In this document: positions 11,627 to 20,551 of the stretch, piece by piece | Numbering within the stretch: the first letter of the stretch is position 1 | How the letters are laid out: each line of letters starts with the position of its first letter | Origin: Hygrophila difformis | Lineage: Eukaryota > Streptophyta > Magnoliopsida > Lamiales > Acanthaceae | Direction: 5' to 3' | DNA: 64,000 nt | Assembly: GCA_030278955.1 (NCBI GenBank) | Contig: JAOANR010000012.1 | Location: 30,937,491-31,001,490 of the forward strand | Notes under the pieces: model-generated | Database searches by the model: none | Told to the model about the DNA's origin: nothing | The model's input: the letters and a program-made list of their open reading frames with translations, nothing else | Translations under genes and position numbers: made by a program

Positions 11627-13571
11627 TCCATGTGCCATTAAATAGTACGTACAGATGACAAAACCCCGCTTAAAGTTTTTCCTTACTTGACAGTGATACC
11701 GAAACTATACACATCTGATTTTTCAGAATGAATCTCTTTCCTTAGTACTTCAGGCGCCATGTAAATTAGGGTTCCAACCATATTCTTTTTGTGGAAACCA
11801 CCAGTTGGTTTGCCAGAGGATTTCCAGTTCATGGAAGAGATTTGGTTAAGATCATTCTTGTACTCGGCCAAACCAAAATCAGCAAGGTGTGGATGAAGAT
11901 TCATGGTAAGCTGCACCGCATCATGAGGTATAAGAGTACTCAAAGTGGAAAGAGTGAGCACAATTTCTTAAAGGGCTAAAGATCATATATTGAGGACAAG
12001 TAGTTGCCGAAAACATTACAAGAATATTTGCTGGTTTTACATCCCTATGCACAATCCCAAGGTTATGCAGATATAGCAAAGCCTTTGCTGCAAACAAAAT
12101 GCAGTAAAACTGTAAATATGTCAACCCAAATACCAATTTATTACTCGTTAAGAATTGCATATGTGAGCGCTTGTGTAAATCTTAAGCATTCTTCCAGCAA
12201 CAATCTTTTAACTAACAAATTATGATCCCATGATTATGCGGATATGCTGAAATTTCATCTTCTGGGCTTTAAATTTTACGCTCATCCTAGAGTTCGGTGG
12301 GGTATCATTGTTTCTTTGATCAAATTAAAGGATAAAGTTTCACGAAAACCTTTGGGAAAGGCAACCTTCTCATAATCTCAAAGTCATGTATTTTATTTCT
12401 GTAATTGGCAGAATGATGTTAGTAAAAATGAATTCATAACAGACCATTAGAAAAAATTTAAAGGAAAATTTCAAAATAACTCCATAAATGCTTACTTTAC
12501 ATACAACTAGATTATGTATACAAGAGTTGATAGCAAACTAGATCAACCAAGTAGAAAAGCATCACTGAGTTGCATTAAGTGAAGCACAATGATGGTGCAC
12601 TATCTTGATCTATGGGTGAGCCACATCAATCTATAAGAAATATAAGCGCAAGAGGTCAAGAGGTGAAACAATTCCTTCCAGATTTGTGATATGAGCTCAT
12701 CTATCTAATCCTATATGCTCAAATAGCCCGAAGCCCACTTCTTAAAATATAGTACCAGTCAAACTACACATCTTAATTCATATACAACACAGACTGACAG
12801 TGGTCGGACATACCTAACTGGTAAGCAATTTTGATTGCTTGATGGAGGCTAAAGCTCTTTTCCTCCAAGTGCAGTTTGTGCGCCAGGGTTCCAGCTTCGT
12901 AGAACTCGAAGAAAAACATGTAGTTTGGTGGTCTAGCATGTGCTGCTAGTAGCTTCATTATTCCCGGATGATCCAACTTGCTTCCGCAACCACATATCAC
13001 CCAACATAAGTAAACAGAGAAACTTCAAAACAAACTTTAAAAAATAGCAGTCCCAAAGTTTCCCACAAGGACTGGTATCACAGGCAACAAAAAGCATTTC
13101 CACCCAACGGAGGGGGGCCTCAGAAAGGCCAACAAGTGAGTAAATGGCTACAAATCCACAAGCAACTTCTTTTATAGTTAAGTGTATCTCAATTGCACAG
13201 TTAAGTGTTTGGACGGTTAAAGAATCCAAAGAGAGGAAAAGATAAGGAAAACCTGAGCAACTGCAATTGCTTGTGGAATCTATCAAGATCATCGGAAGTG
13301 GATAAAACCGGTTTCTTGACGGCCACTTTGTTACCATCGAGAATACCTTGGTACACGACGCTCTCAGTACCTGAAATATTCGCAAGAATTATAACCGTTA
13401 GTTTAAATAACAGAGTGGAAGAGAGAACGAATTGGGAAAATCGGATTGTGGAAAACCTTTGGCGATTGGGGATAGAATGGAATAGGACGAAGGACAAAGA
13501 TGGAGTGGAATTGTTTGGCTACGACAACAACCACGGACGCAAGTGTTGGGTTCCATAATCTCTAAAACCAT
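6968..13571 (-). CDS. Protein kinase / PP2C phosphatase fusion protein, 12 exons, 655 aa
   Basis: This matches the plant protein kinase and PP2C-like domain-containing protein (Arabidopsis At2g40860, about 658 aa). Exons on the minus strand: 13571-13457, 13370-13253, 12980-12814, 12087-12020, 11910-11687, 10880-10829, 10108-9571, 8722-8653, 8557-8338, 8077-7973, 7895-7800, 7162-6968. All junctions are GT/AG and the total of 1968 nt closes in phase with a TAG stop. The N-terminal kinase domain shows VAVKK (Lys57), HRDVKPAN (Asp149), DFG (Asp167) and MAPE (207-210); the glycine loop is not canonical. The C-terminal PP2C domain shows ESMEDTH (Asp403), FDGHRG (Asp424), NAGDCR, ASDGLW (Asp596) and GSKDN (Asp636), the metal-binding residues of the family. 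By homology the protein phosphorylates and dephosphorylates Ser/Thr; its substrates are unknown. The start ATG at 13571 fits the family N-terminus. Confidence 0.95.
7398..7587. mobile_element. Stowaway-like MITE, 190 bp, in intron 11
   Basis: The terminal inverted repeats are CTACCTCCGTCCCA at the left and TGGGACGGAGGGAG at the right, flanked by TA on both sides. It is nearly identical along its length to the MITE at 30739-30928, and both are 190 bp. It lies inside the last intron of the kinase-PP2C gene (7163-7799). Confidence 0.9.
8269..8321. repeat. Compound (TG)n(AG)n microsatellite in an intron
   Basis: A TG run at 8269-8285 is followed, after TTGA, by an AG run to 8321. It lies 16 bp outside the donor site of exon 9 of the kinase-PP2C gene. 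Confidence 0.95.
11589..11625. repeat. (AT)n microsatellite in intron 5
   Basis: An uninterrupted AT dinucleotide run of about 36 bp lies inside the intron at 10881-11686 of the kinase-PP2C gene. Confidence 0.95.
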
Positions 13572-13834
13572 TTTCTGCAATTGACCGACTGGTTCGTCAC
13601 AAAAAAGCGTGCTTGGATTGGGCGATTGCTAGTGGAGAATCTGGAGACTGGGAGTTTGAATTGTAAATACGCCGCAATTGGTGAATGGTGTTTGGCGATT
13701 GGCCATTGGCCATTGGATACGGTATGCAAATTGGAGTTCAGAAACATTCCCTCATTAGCCCATGGCCTCATGCCCGTAAAATTTTGGAAATTGCTCTCTC
13801 AAAAACTTGAGTACACCAAGGAGCCTGTCTACAT
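13572..13834 (-). promoter_or_regulatory. 5' flank of the kinase-PP2C gene
   Basis: This is the DNA directly upstream of the start codon. It must hold the 5' untranslated region and probably the core promoter, but I see no convincing TATA box. The plus-strand frame at 13581-13853 runs against this region and has no recognisable domain. Confidence 0.4.
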
Positions 13835-14275
13835 TCACTCTATCAAATTCTAAATCCACCCCACCCCTATTTCTCTATACCCAAAATGTCTTTCAACATT
13901 TCAAACTTAAAAAAAAAAAACAAAACAAAAAAAAAAACACATTGGCCCTATTTGGCAAAACAGTTAAACTAGAATTAGCTTTTTGTGAGACAGTTTAAAA
14001 GAATTAGTTTATTTAAAAAGACAAAAATAACTTAAGATAGCAATCAGCTCTTTTTGAAACCGCTGCAAATAGCAGCATTTTTTATTTTAACTTATTCTAG
14101 GTAAAAAGTTAGTCTTGAAATTGTCAAAGAGCTAACTTTAACTAATTATTACTCACAAAATCAGTTAACAGCTAACAGCTAATTCTCAAACAGGCACATT
14201 CACTCTATTCACCCCAAATTCTAAATCCACCCCACCCCTACCACATCAAATTCACCACAAATCTCTTCCAACACT
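13835..14275. repeat. Direct repeat pair flanking a small element
   Basis: ATTCACTCTATCAAATTCTA at 13833 and ATTCACTCTATTCACCCCAA at 14197 each continue into AAATTCTAAATCCACCCCAC followed by CCCTA. The two copies are about 40-50 bp long and lie on either side of the MITE-like sequence at 13945-14195. Confidence 0.7.
13945..14195. mobile_element. Possible hAT-like MITE, about 250 bp
   Basis: The left end GCCCTATTTGGCAAAACAG and the right end CTAATTCTCAAACAGGC form an imperfect terminal inverted repeat (GCCTGTTTG-like), common in plant hAT MITEs. CACATT occurs at both flanks, but exact boundaries and the 8-bp duplication are not clear. Confidence 0.45.
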
Positions 14276-14499
14276 TAAACCCTAACACCTAAAATCCTGA
14301 AACCCTAATTTCTTTTACCCAAAATGACACCACCCCAAAAATTCAACAAGCACAAGAATTAATCATCAAGATTTAAAGAAGAAGTGGAGGTGGAGTCATT
14401 AGCAAACAAATGGAAAAAGGAAAAGTACTTTGGAATGTAGAGACAATGCTCCAAAAACTCTGAAAATCACCATTTTTGCACAGACCGTTCGGTACTGGT

Positions 14500-14690
14500 C
14501 AGTCGTGCCCCATGCATGCCGCACGGCACGACGTGCCGTGCATGACACAACGCGCACGACAGCATCTATCGCGCGCTAAACAAGTTGCACGACAGCACAT
14601 GCCGTGCCCCAGGCAGAGCGCACGACTGACTCTGTCGTGCGCCACACGGTCTACGCGGCAGGTCGTGCCGTGCGCTCTGTTCTTAAACCT
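14500..14690. repeat. GC-rich palindromic GTCGTGC/GCACGAC repeat block
   Basis: Many copies of GCACGAC and GTCGTGC occur, including a near-perfect palindrome GCACGGCACG-A-CGTGCCGTGC near 14520. Related sequence (TTGCCGTGCGCTGTTGACG, GTCGTGCAGT) returns at 16160-16240, beyond the transposase. The 77-codon frame across it is a product of composition. Confidence 0.7.
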
Positions 14691-14861
14691 TTTTTTTTTG
14701 TTTTCATGATATATTTGTTTTTTATACGCAGACTCCTCCCTCAGCTGAGACTACATGTAGTGCTGCACCGATAGAAAAAAGTCCCATTGGGAACGAGCTA
14801 AGCATAGACGTCATTGGCAAAAATTTTCACACATGTGTTCACAACTCAAAAATTATATAAG

Positions 14862-16095
14862 ACTAGAGATGAAGCTGTGCAATGGGTTCAGGATACAGGG
14901 TTGGAACATCATATGGTAGTAAACATCAAGAGATCGGATATGGGTGGGGGGGACTAGGGTGGGGTGTATATACCTTCAATGTGAACGTGGCGGGGAGTAT
15001 AAACAACCAAAGAAAAAATGGGATAAGTGTGTTGTAGTTGGAGAAGGTAGCGACGGATGTGATGGCGAGAGCGTAAAGGGTATCAGTAGGAGGGAAGGGG
15101 AAACAAAGAAATATGGGTGTACATTTTTTATAAAGGCGACACAAGTGCACGTCGGAGGAGACTGGAAAGTGGAGGTCTTGAAATCTGTCCTCAATCACCC
15201 TCTTGCGAATTATTTTGATGGACATGCTTTTGTGCAGCGATTGACAAAATCGTAGGAAGAATTGGTGGTGGACCTATCGTTGCAACAGGTGAGTACGAAG
15301 GTGGTACTAAACGAATTGAAGGCAAAGTTCCCCAAGAACGTGTCATCTGTGAAGACAATCTACAATGCACGGCAGAAATATAGATTGAAGGAGAGAGCAG
15401 GACGACTACAATATTTGTTGGGAAAATTGGAGGAGCACAAATATCATTTCCATCACCGCATAAACGAAGCCACCAATGAAGTGAGAGATTTATTCTTTGC
15501 CCATCCCACCGGTATTGAGCTACTGCGTGCATTTCCACATGTGATGTTGATTGATTGTACCTACAAAACTAATGTGTACAAATTTCCTTTGTTGGATATA
15601 GTGGGTGTGTCATCTACTGGATTGACTTTTTATGTTGCTTGTGTCTATATGGAGGCGGAGAAAGAGGATAATTACACATGGGAACTTGAGACTTTGCGAA
15701 CAATAATGGATGGACATTGTTTCCCAAAGGTGGTGGTTACTGATAGGAAATTGGCCCTTGTGAATGCCATTGAGAGAGTCTTTTCTGATGCTGCACAATT
15801 TTTATGCACATGGCACATAACCAAAAATGTTACTGCCAATTGTAAGAAACACATACCAACAAAGAAGATGTGGGACACGTTTCTTCAACAGTGGAAGAAT
15901 GTGATGGAGGCAGATACTGAAAAGATGTTCAAGGAACAATTGAACCGCTTTTGTAATGACTATGCAAATGTTCCGAAGGCGGTTGATTATTGTTTGAGGC
16001 AATGGCTGGAGTTGTACAGTAAGAAATTTTGTGCATATGCGACAAACAAGGTCATGCACTACGGGAACAATAACACCAATCGGTTAGTATTATAA
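14862..16095 (+). pseudogene. MULE transposase pseudogene with a FAR1-like N-terminus
   Basis: The N-terminal part (14862-15252) has the WRKY/GCM1-like zinc-cluster layout of MULE and FAR1 proteins: a SRDE-like start, CERGG, CTFFIKA, and a final histidine in LNHPLANY. The transposase core follows with MLIDCTYKTN (first Asp), VVTDRKLALVNAIE (second Asp) and the CTWHITKN zinc ligands, ending at GNNNTNR where an intron may begin. Two lesions are visible: a one-base frame shift in the G7 run at about 14943-14952 and an in-frame TAG at 15253-15255. The second half of a normal transposase is absent. DNA cut-and-paste transposition is the family role; this copy cannot perform it. Confidence 0.85.
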
Positions 16096-16159
16096 CTGTA
16101 TATTTTTAATTTGATGTTATATCACCGAATAAATTTAAACAACTTGATAATATCTGTAT

Positions 16160-16240
16160 GTTCACGGCCATTGCCATGCGCGGCCCTTCGCGCACGGCGG
16201 CCCTTGCCGTGCGCTGTTGACGTTGTCGTGCAGTCTAGTG
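16160..16240. repeat. GC-rich block related to 14500-14690
   Basis: GCGCGGCCCTTCGCGCACGG and TTGCCGTGCGCTGTTGACG share the GCCGTGCGC and GTCGTGC words of the block upstream of the transposase. It directly follows the point where the transposase frame is lost. Confidence 0.55.
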
Positions 16241-16556
16241 CCAGAGATAAAAATATCGTCTACCAATGAATAACAAACCTGCTCGGAATGGATCAAACGT
16301 GTTACTCTTCAAAAAATATCAAACTGCTCAGATATATAATATGTCACAGCTCAGAAACATCTACAGATAATAATCAGACATTGTAACACTATTCAAAATA
16401 ATTACATTATCAGAAACATCTACGGATAATAATCAATACTAACAGAAAGAGACTACAATTAGACCATTAATTCAAACATAGCATTCTGAAATATGGTTCT
16501 AATGAAATATCCATTACAATTAGAATATCTTTAAATATACAATGAAATCAACCCGA
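16241..16556. other. AT-rich non-coding stretch
   Basis: No gene is visible. A short repeat, CAGAAACATCTAC followed by A/GGATAATAATCA, occurs twice (about 16349 and 16410). It is probably the 3' flank of the minus-strand plant mobile domain pseudogene. Confidence 0.5.
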
Positions 16557-17620
16557 CGGTCCCACGCCATTGTCACCACCTAAAATGCGATATACATGAT
16601 GTAAAACATCGTGCAGTACGTCGCCATCATGCTGAGCCAAATGTGGATCCATGTACTGTCATGCAGAATGGCACCGCACAACATAGGGTACGGGCATCAC
16701 ATATGGATGTGCCCTCTCATGATCTCGTCCGACCCGCGGGTGAGAATGCTGAGCGTACCAACCTACTTAAGCTGGATCGCACTCCTGATCGTAATGCATG
16801 GCTCTGCCCTTACGCGCAACATTCAATACCATGTGATCCCAACGGCCAAATGGCTCGCCCAATCTGTACACCGGGTTCGGGTCGTTTGCTACCACATCCT
16901 CCCCATCAGCCGCAAATGCAGGCGGTGGTATCGTCTGCACGCGCCCGAACTGACGAAGAACATGGTCAGGCATATAGGGCTCAACAATGTCGCCCCCAGA
17001 TATGCATCCCTGAAACCATGACACCTCTGGTCATGGGAACATCGCGCGCATCGTGCTGTAAGGATCAAAACACAAACTAAAACTCAAACGGTTAATATGT
17101 ATTTTTAATTAATTTTTTTAATTTTAGAAAATGATTTACCTAAATAGTACCTGGTCTAATGTCAACTCGTCAATCATCTCTTGCCATGCTCTGACTCGGT
17201 CGATGGTCCCAACGCCCTGACCCGACGGCGCCCACCGACAGCACAGTGGAACGGGTGCAGCGGGGACCGACTCCTTGGCATGGCGCCTAAATTGTGGCAA
17301 TAGAGGTGGGGAGATGTGGTCGTCGTCCTCCTCCTTCTCGGCCTGTGGAGCAGGTGCAGTGGGGACCGGCTCCTCCCTTGGCATGGTCGTCGGCCTGCTC
17401 CTCGTGTCGGTCGTCTGCCTGATCCTCCTGACGGCCGTCACTCTCATCCTCCTGATGGTCGTCAACCTGCTCATCCTGATATGATATCAACTCATTCCCC
17501 TGAACAGGTGCATCGTCAACCACGGCCTCTCGCTCTCGGACACGTTCGGCCCGAGCCAAAGCAGTGGGCTGAATGCAAGTCCGGACGTAGGTACGAACAC
17601 CTGTGAATCAAAACCAGAAG
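16557..17620 (-). pseudogene. Plant mobile domain (PMD) gene, broken
   Basis: Read on minus, the sequence shows the C-terminal part of the aminotransferase-like plant mobile domain (MAIN / phosphatase-7-long-form type): an acidic, low-complexity linker at 17280-17560, RAWQEMIDELTLDQ ending at a GT donor (17151/17150), a 95-bp intron with AG acceptor at 17056, then GCISGGDIVEPYMPDHVLRQ and FGRVQTIPPP, and later WYAQHSHPR and HDVLHHVYRIL. At least three lesions are visible: a TGA shortly after the acceptor, TAA near 16765, and frame changes around 17290 and 16640. PMD proteins act in gene silencing and cell-division control or ride in transposons. The position beside a MULE favours the latter. 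Confidence 0.8.
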
Positions 17621-17716
17621 AGTGTTAATATATGATAATATGTAACACATGAACCACCAAGAAGGAAAAAGAAAAATACCTGGACAGACCGCGCGGCCAC
17701 CCGTCGCCGCACGGCA

Positions 17717-17787
17717 CCAAATCAACACCAATCCAACCGAAATAAATATCAATACAAAGAGGAATACGAGGGGAATCACTTACTAAG
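17717..17787 (-). repeat. Element C, left fragment of its 3' LTR
   Basis: Positions 17717-17787 match 56530-56597 in the intact LTR of element C almost base for base (CCAAATCAACACCAATCCAA at the start, GAGGGGAATCACTTACTA at the end). Left of 17717 the match stops abruptly, so the rest of this LTR has been lost. Element A interrupts it on the right; it resumes at 50208. Confidence 0.9.
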
Positions 17788-20148
17788 TGTGACACCCCGG
17801 ATTTGATTTCCCAGGCCAGGGCATTACCGCCACACTTTTCTAAACAAGACCCGAACCAAGTCGAGCTTATCTAGAAAAATGCTAACGCTAAGTTGTATCA
17901 AACTTTAAAATACTTCAAAATCCATTCAAATATGCCCGAATTTAAATCAGAGTATCACATGCAGTACAGTAAATAATAGTGCGGAAGCAAAAACAAGGCC
18001 AAACAGACGGCAAAAAAACCAAGTCCAAAGTTCCAAGTCCAAAACGGCATTTAAAAATAAAAGTAAATGCGACAAGTTCTTTATTGAGAAATCCCATCCC
18101 GTCGTGCCATGTCTTACTCTGCGAAAAATAGGAAACAAAAATTTATCAGTACAAACGGTACTGCGTAAGTTAATGTATAACATAACAAAATTTAAAGTTT
18201 TTAGAAGAGATATAAAAAGATAGGAGTTTAATTTTTTAAAATAAGCGAGTAAAATAATTTACGGGAATTCTTACACTATACCACATGCATAATTACCAAT
18301 GTTCATTTTGATCGAGGACATCCAAAAATTACCCGCTTGGGCGCTTATGTCCACAAGCCGCCGGTATCAACGATCCTGGGCCTAAGTCGTTTAAGATCAA
18401 ATTACCCGCTTGGGCGCTTATGTCCACAAGCCGACGGTATCAACAAATGTGAAAGCAGCGGACCCTATACAGACACACTCTGGAGCCCTAGATAACCCAT
18501 ACAGATACATCTAGGAGTATAGACTCATACTAACACGCAACATAATTTCCTTGGCGCCGTTTTGGCCACCAAAAAGAGGGGGCGGCCCAACGAGCTCACG
18601 CCAAGTGCACTTACCCTCCAAAGTTGGGCATCTAACTCGATCAAAACTTACAAAGTTTCAAAATTCACATTTTAATCATTACAAAACATCATTACATTTC
18701 CATAGTTCATAATATTCACAAATGAGTAGCAATTGACTCACTAATCATCAAAACGCACGAAACCAAGTTTACCGGTAAAAGCCCCACTGTGGCAGTTTGA
18801 CAATTCGCACTAGGAAATGTAGTAAAACTTTTTAGAAAATTCTGAAAATTTTATAAGTGCTAGAAAACATCAAAATAAGCATTTGTCTTAGAAATAGGCT
18901 TTATCAAATTCGGACTCTAAATGGCCTAAAAAAAACCATTTCAGAAACACATCTTTCAAAGAGTGTAGGATTTACTGTTCACTCGACCACAGTTACTTTA
19001 AAAATTCATAACAATTCCAAGAGCGATCTAAAAATTCTGAAATTTTACAGGGGTAAACTAGACATATAGATGAACAATTTTCATGAAGAAACCAACCATT
19101 GAAAACGATCGTAGACAGGAGTAATACGGACAACAAAACTGACTACACCATGAAACTAATTCTGTCATCAGAATTTCAGAAAATACCAGATGATTTCTTG
19201 TCTCCTAAATCATGTCCAAAAATTATGAAAATTTACGGAGGTCATAATCAAGATGTTAGGAATATTTTTCATTTAGAAATTTTTTTACAAAAACGAACGG
19301 ATCTAGGCGAAAAACGATGAACAAAAGAAACTATACTGATAAAACCCTAAAACACAGATTTGGCAAGAAATGGGATTCGAGTTGTATCACAATGGATACT
19401 CAACCAAAAGCTCTAAAATTTGAAAGGCACAACATTAACTTACTTTAGATGAGATTAGGATCGAAAAATCCTTTGCTTGAATCTCCACAATCGTCTGGGA
19501 CAGCCCACTCTTCTGATGTTCTACCGAATGAATCCTATTTTGAGGGTTGAAGGAAAAAATACTTGGTGTAAGGGCTTGATAACCAAATCTAAGGCAAAGA
19601 ATTGGGTTAGGGATCTTACCAACTTGTAGAAGAAGAGATTTGGTGTGCCCAACTCGACCAAAACTCTGGAGCAAAGAGAGGAACACTCAAGCAACTCACC
19701 ACCCTCAATTTGGAGTCTAATTTTCGGAATGGTGGTTTAGGGTGAATTTTGGGGCTGTTATGGGGGGATTTATGGGGTGATGGATATTCCCTAGGGTGCC
19801 TTAATGAGTATAGGGAATGTGAGAGTGTTATTAGGCAGTCAAAAACCGAATTAAGGCCACCAAACCTTACTCATTTCCCTTATCCAACCAATGCTCAATT
19901 AAATCCATCTTTGTTCATGCACCTACCAATATACAACTATGTAGGGGCTCTTAATCCATCCAAATCCTTCCCAATTGGTCCTAATACATGCATTAACGTT
20001 TGGGGAGAGAGTTAGGATCGATTGGAAATCACAATGCCTCGAATTTGGATCAAAAAACGCGTTCAGCGTTTTGAAACGCTGCCTGCCGCCGCCGCCGCGC
20101 GGGTGGCGCGCCGCCGCGTCGCTGCCGCGCGGCCACCTGCAGCGCATT

Positions 20149-20181
<33 letters not shown>

Positions 20182-20385
20182 TTTTAATATAATATGATTT
20201 TTAATCTTTAAAAATCATAACATGAATTATCCATGATTGTTGGATAATCCGATAACTCTCTTCGAGTTGCTATCGTCCGAAAATATTTAATTCCGCTCTC
20301 TCGGAATTATTTCGGTTTGTGATAATTAAATCCAATTCTTTAATTTTCGGATTTAATAATCAATGTTGATTTCTTGGGTATTACA
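17788..20385 (-). repeat. Element A, 3' LTR (2598 bp)
   Basis: In plus orientation it starts TGTGACACCCCGGATTTG and ends CTTGGGTATTACA, so both ends are TG...CA. It contains a two-unit direct repeat (18328-18444), a GC-rich CCGCCG/GCGCGG block (20082-20140) and a TA microsatellite (20149-20180). The polypurine tract abuts it at 20386. Confidence 0.95.
18328..18444. repeat. 73-bp tandem duplication in the element A LTR
   Basis: ATTACCCGCTTGGGCGCTTA starts at 18328 and again at 18401, each continuing through CCACAAGCCGMCGGTATCAA. The other LTR has the same pair at about 26790-26906, so the duplication predates insertion. Confidence 0.9.
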
Positions 20386-20398
20386 GTCTACCCTCCTT
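20386..20398 (-). promoter_or_regulatory. Polypurine tract of element A
   Basis: On minus it reads AAGGAGGGTAGAC, directly before the 3' LTR start TGTAATACCC. The identical 13-mer stands before the LTR at 62779, which places both elements in the same group. Confidence 0.9.
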
Positions 20399-20551
20399 AG
20401 AAATCAACTTTGTCCTCGAAGTTGGGTCGTACTTCGGAAAAAAAATAATTGGCACAAAGAAATTATTGAGGCTTGCAATTTAAAATTCTTACCTCGGTGC
20501 GCGACGACTACTTGTGCAGGGTGTCACATCCTCTCTCCCTTAGGACTGCAG

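Larger units (their letters stand above)
14470..17716. mobile_element. Decayed Mutator-like element region carrying a plant mobile domain gene
   Basis: A broken MULE transposase on plus (14862-16095) and a broken plant mobile domain gene on minus (16557-17620) converge, with GTCGTGC-rich palindromic DNA at 14500-14690 and 16160-16240. Plant mobile domains are known to travel in MULEs, so one composite element is likely. I found no terminal inverted repeats or target duplication, so the limits are only the span of the recognisable parts. The right side ends abruptly where the LTR remnant of element C begins. Confidence 0.4.

Noticed and set aside
13581..13853. 90-codon plus-strand frame opposite the kinase-PP2C 5' flank
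   Set aside because: No domain, and it sits against the start of a well-supported gene on the other strand.
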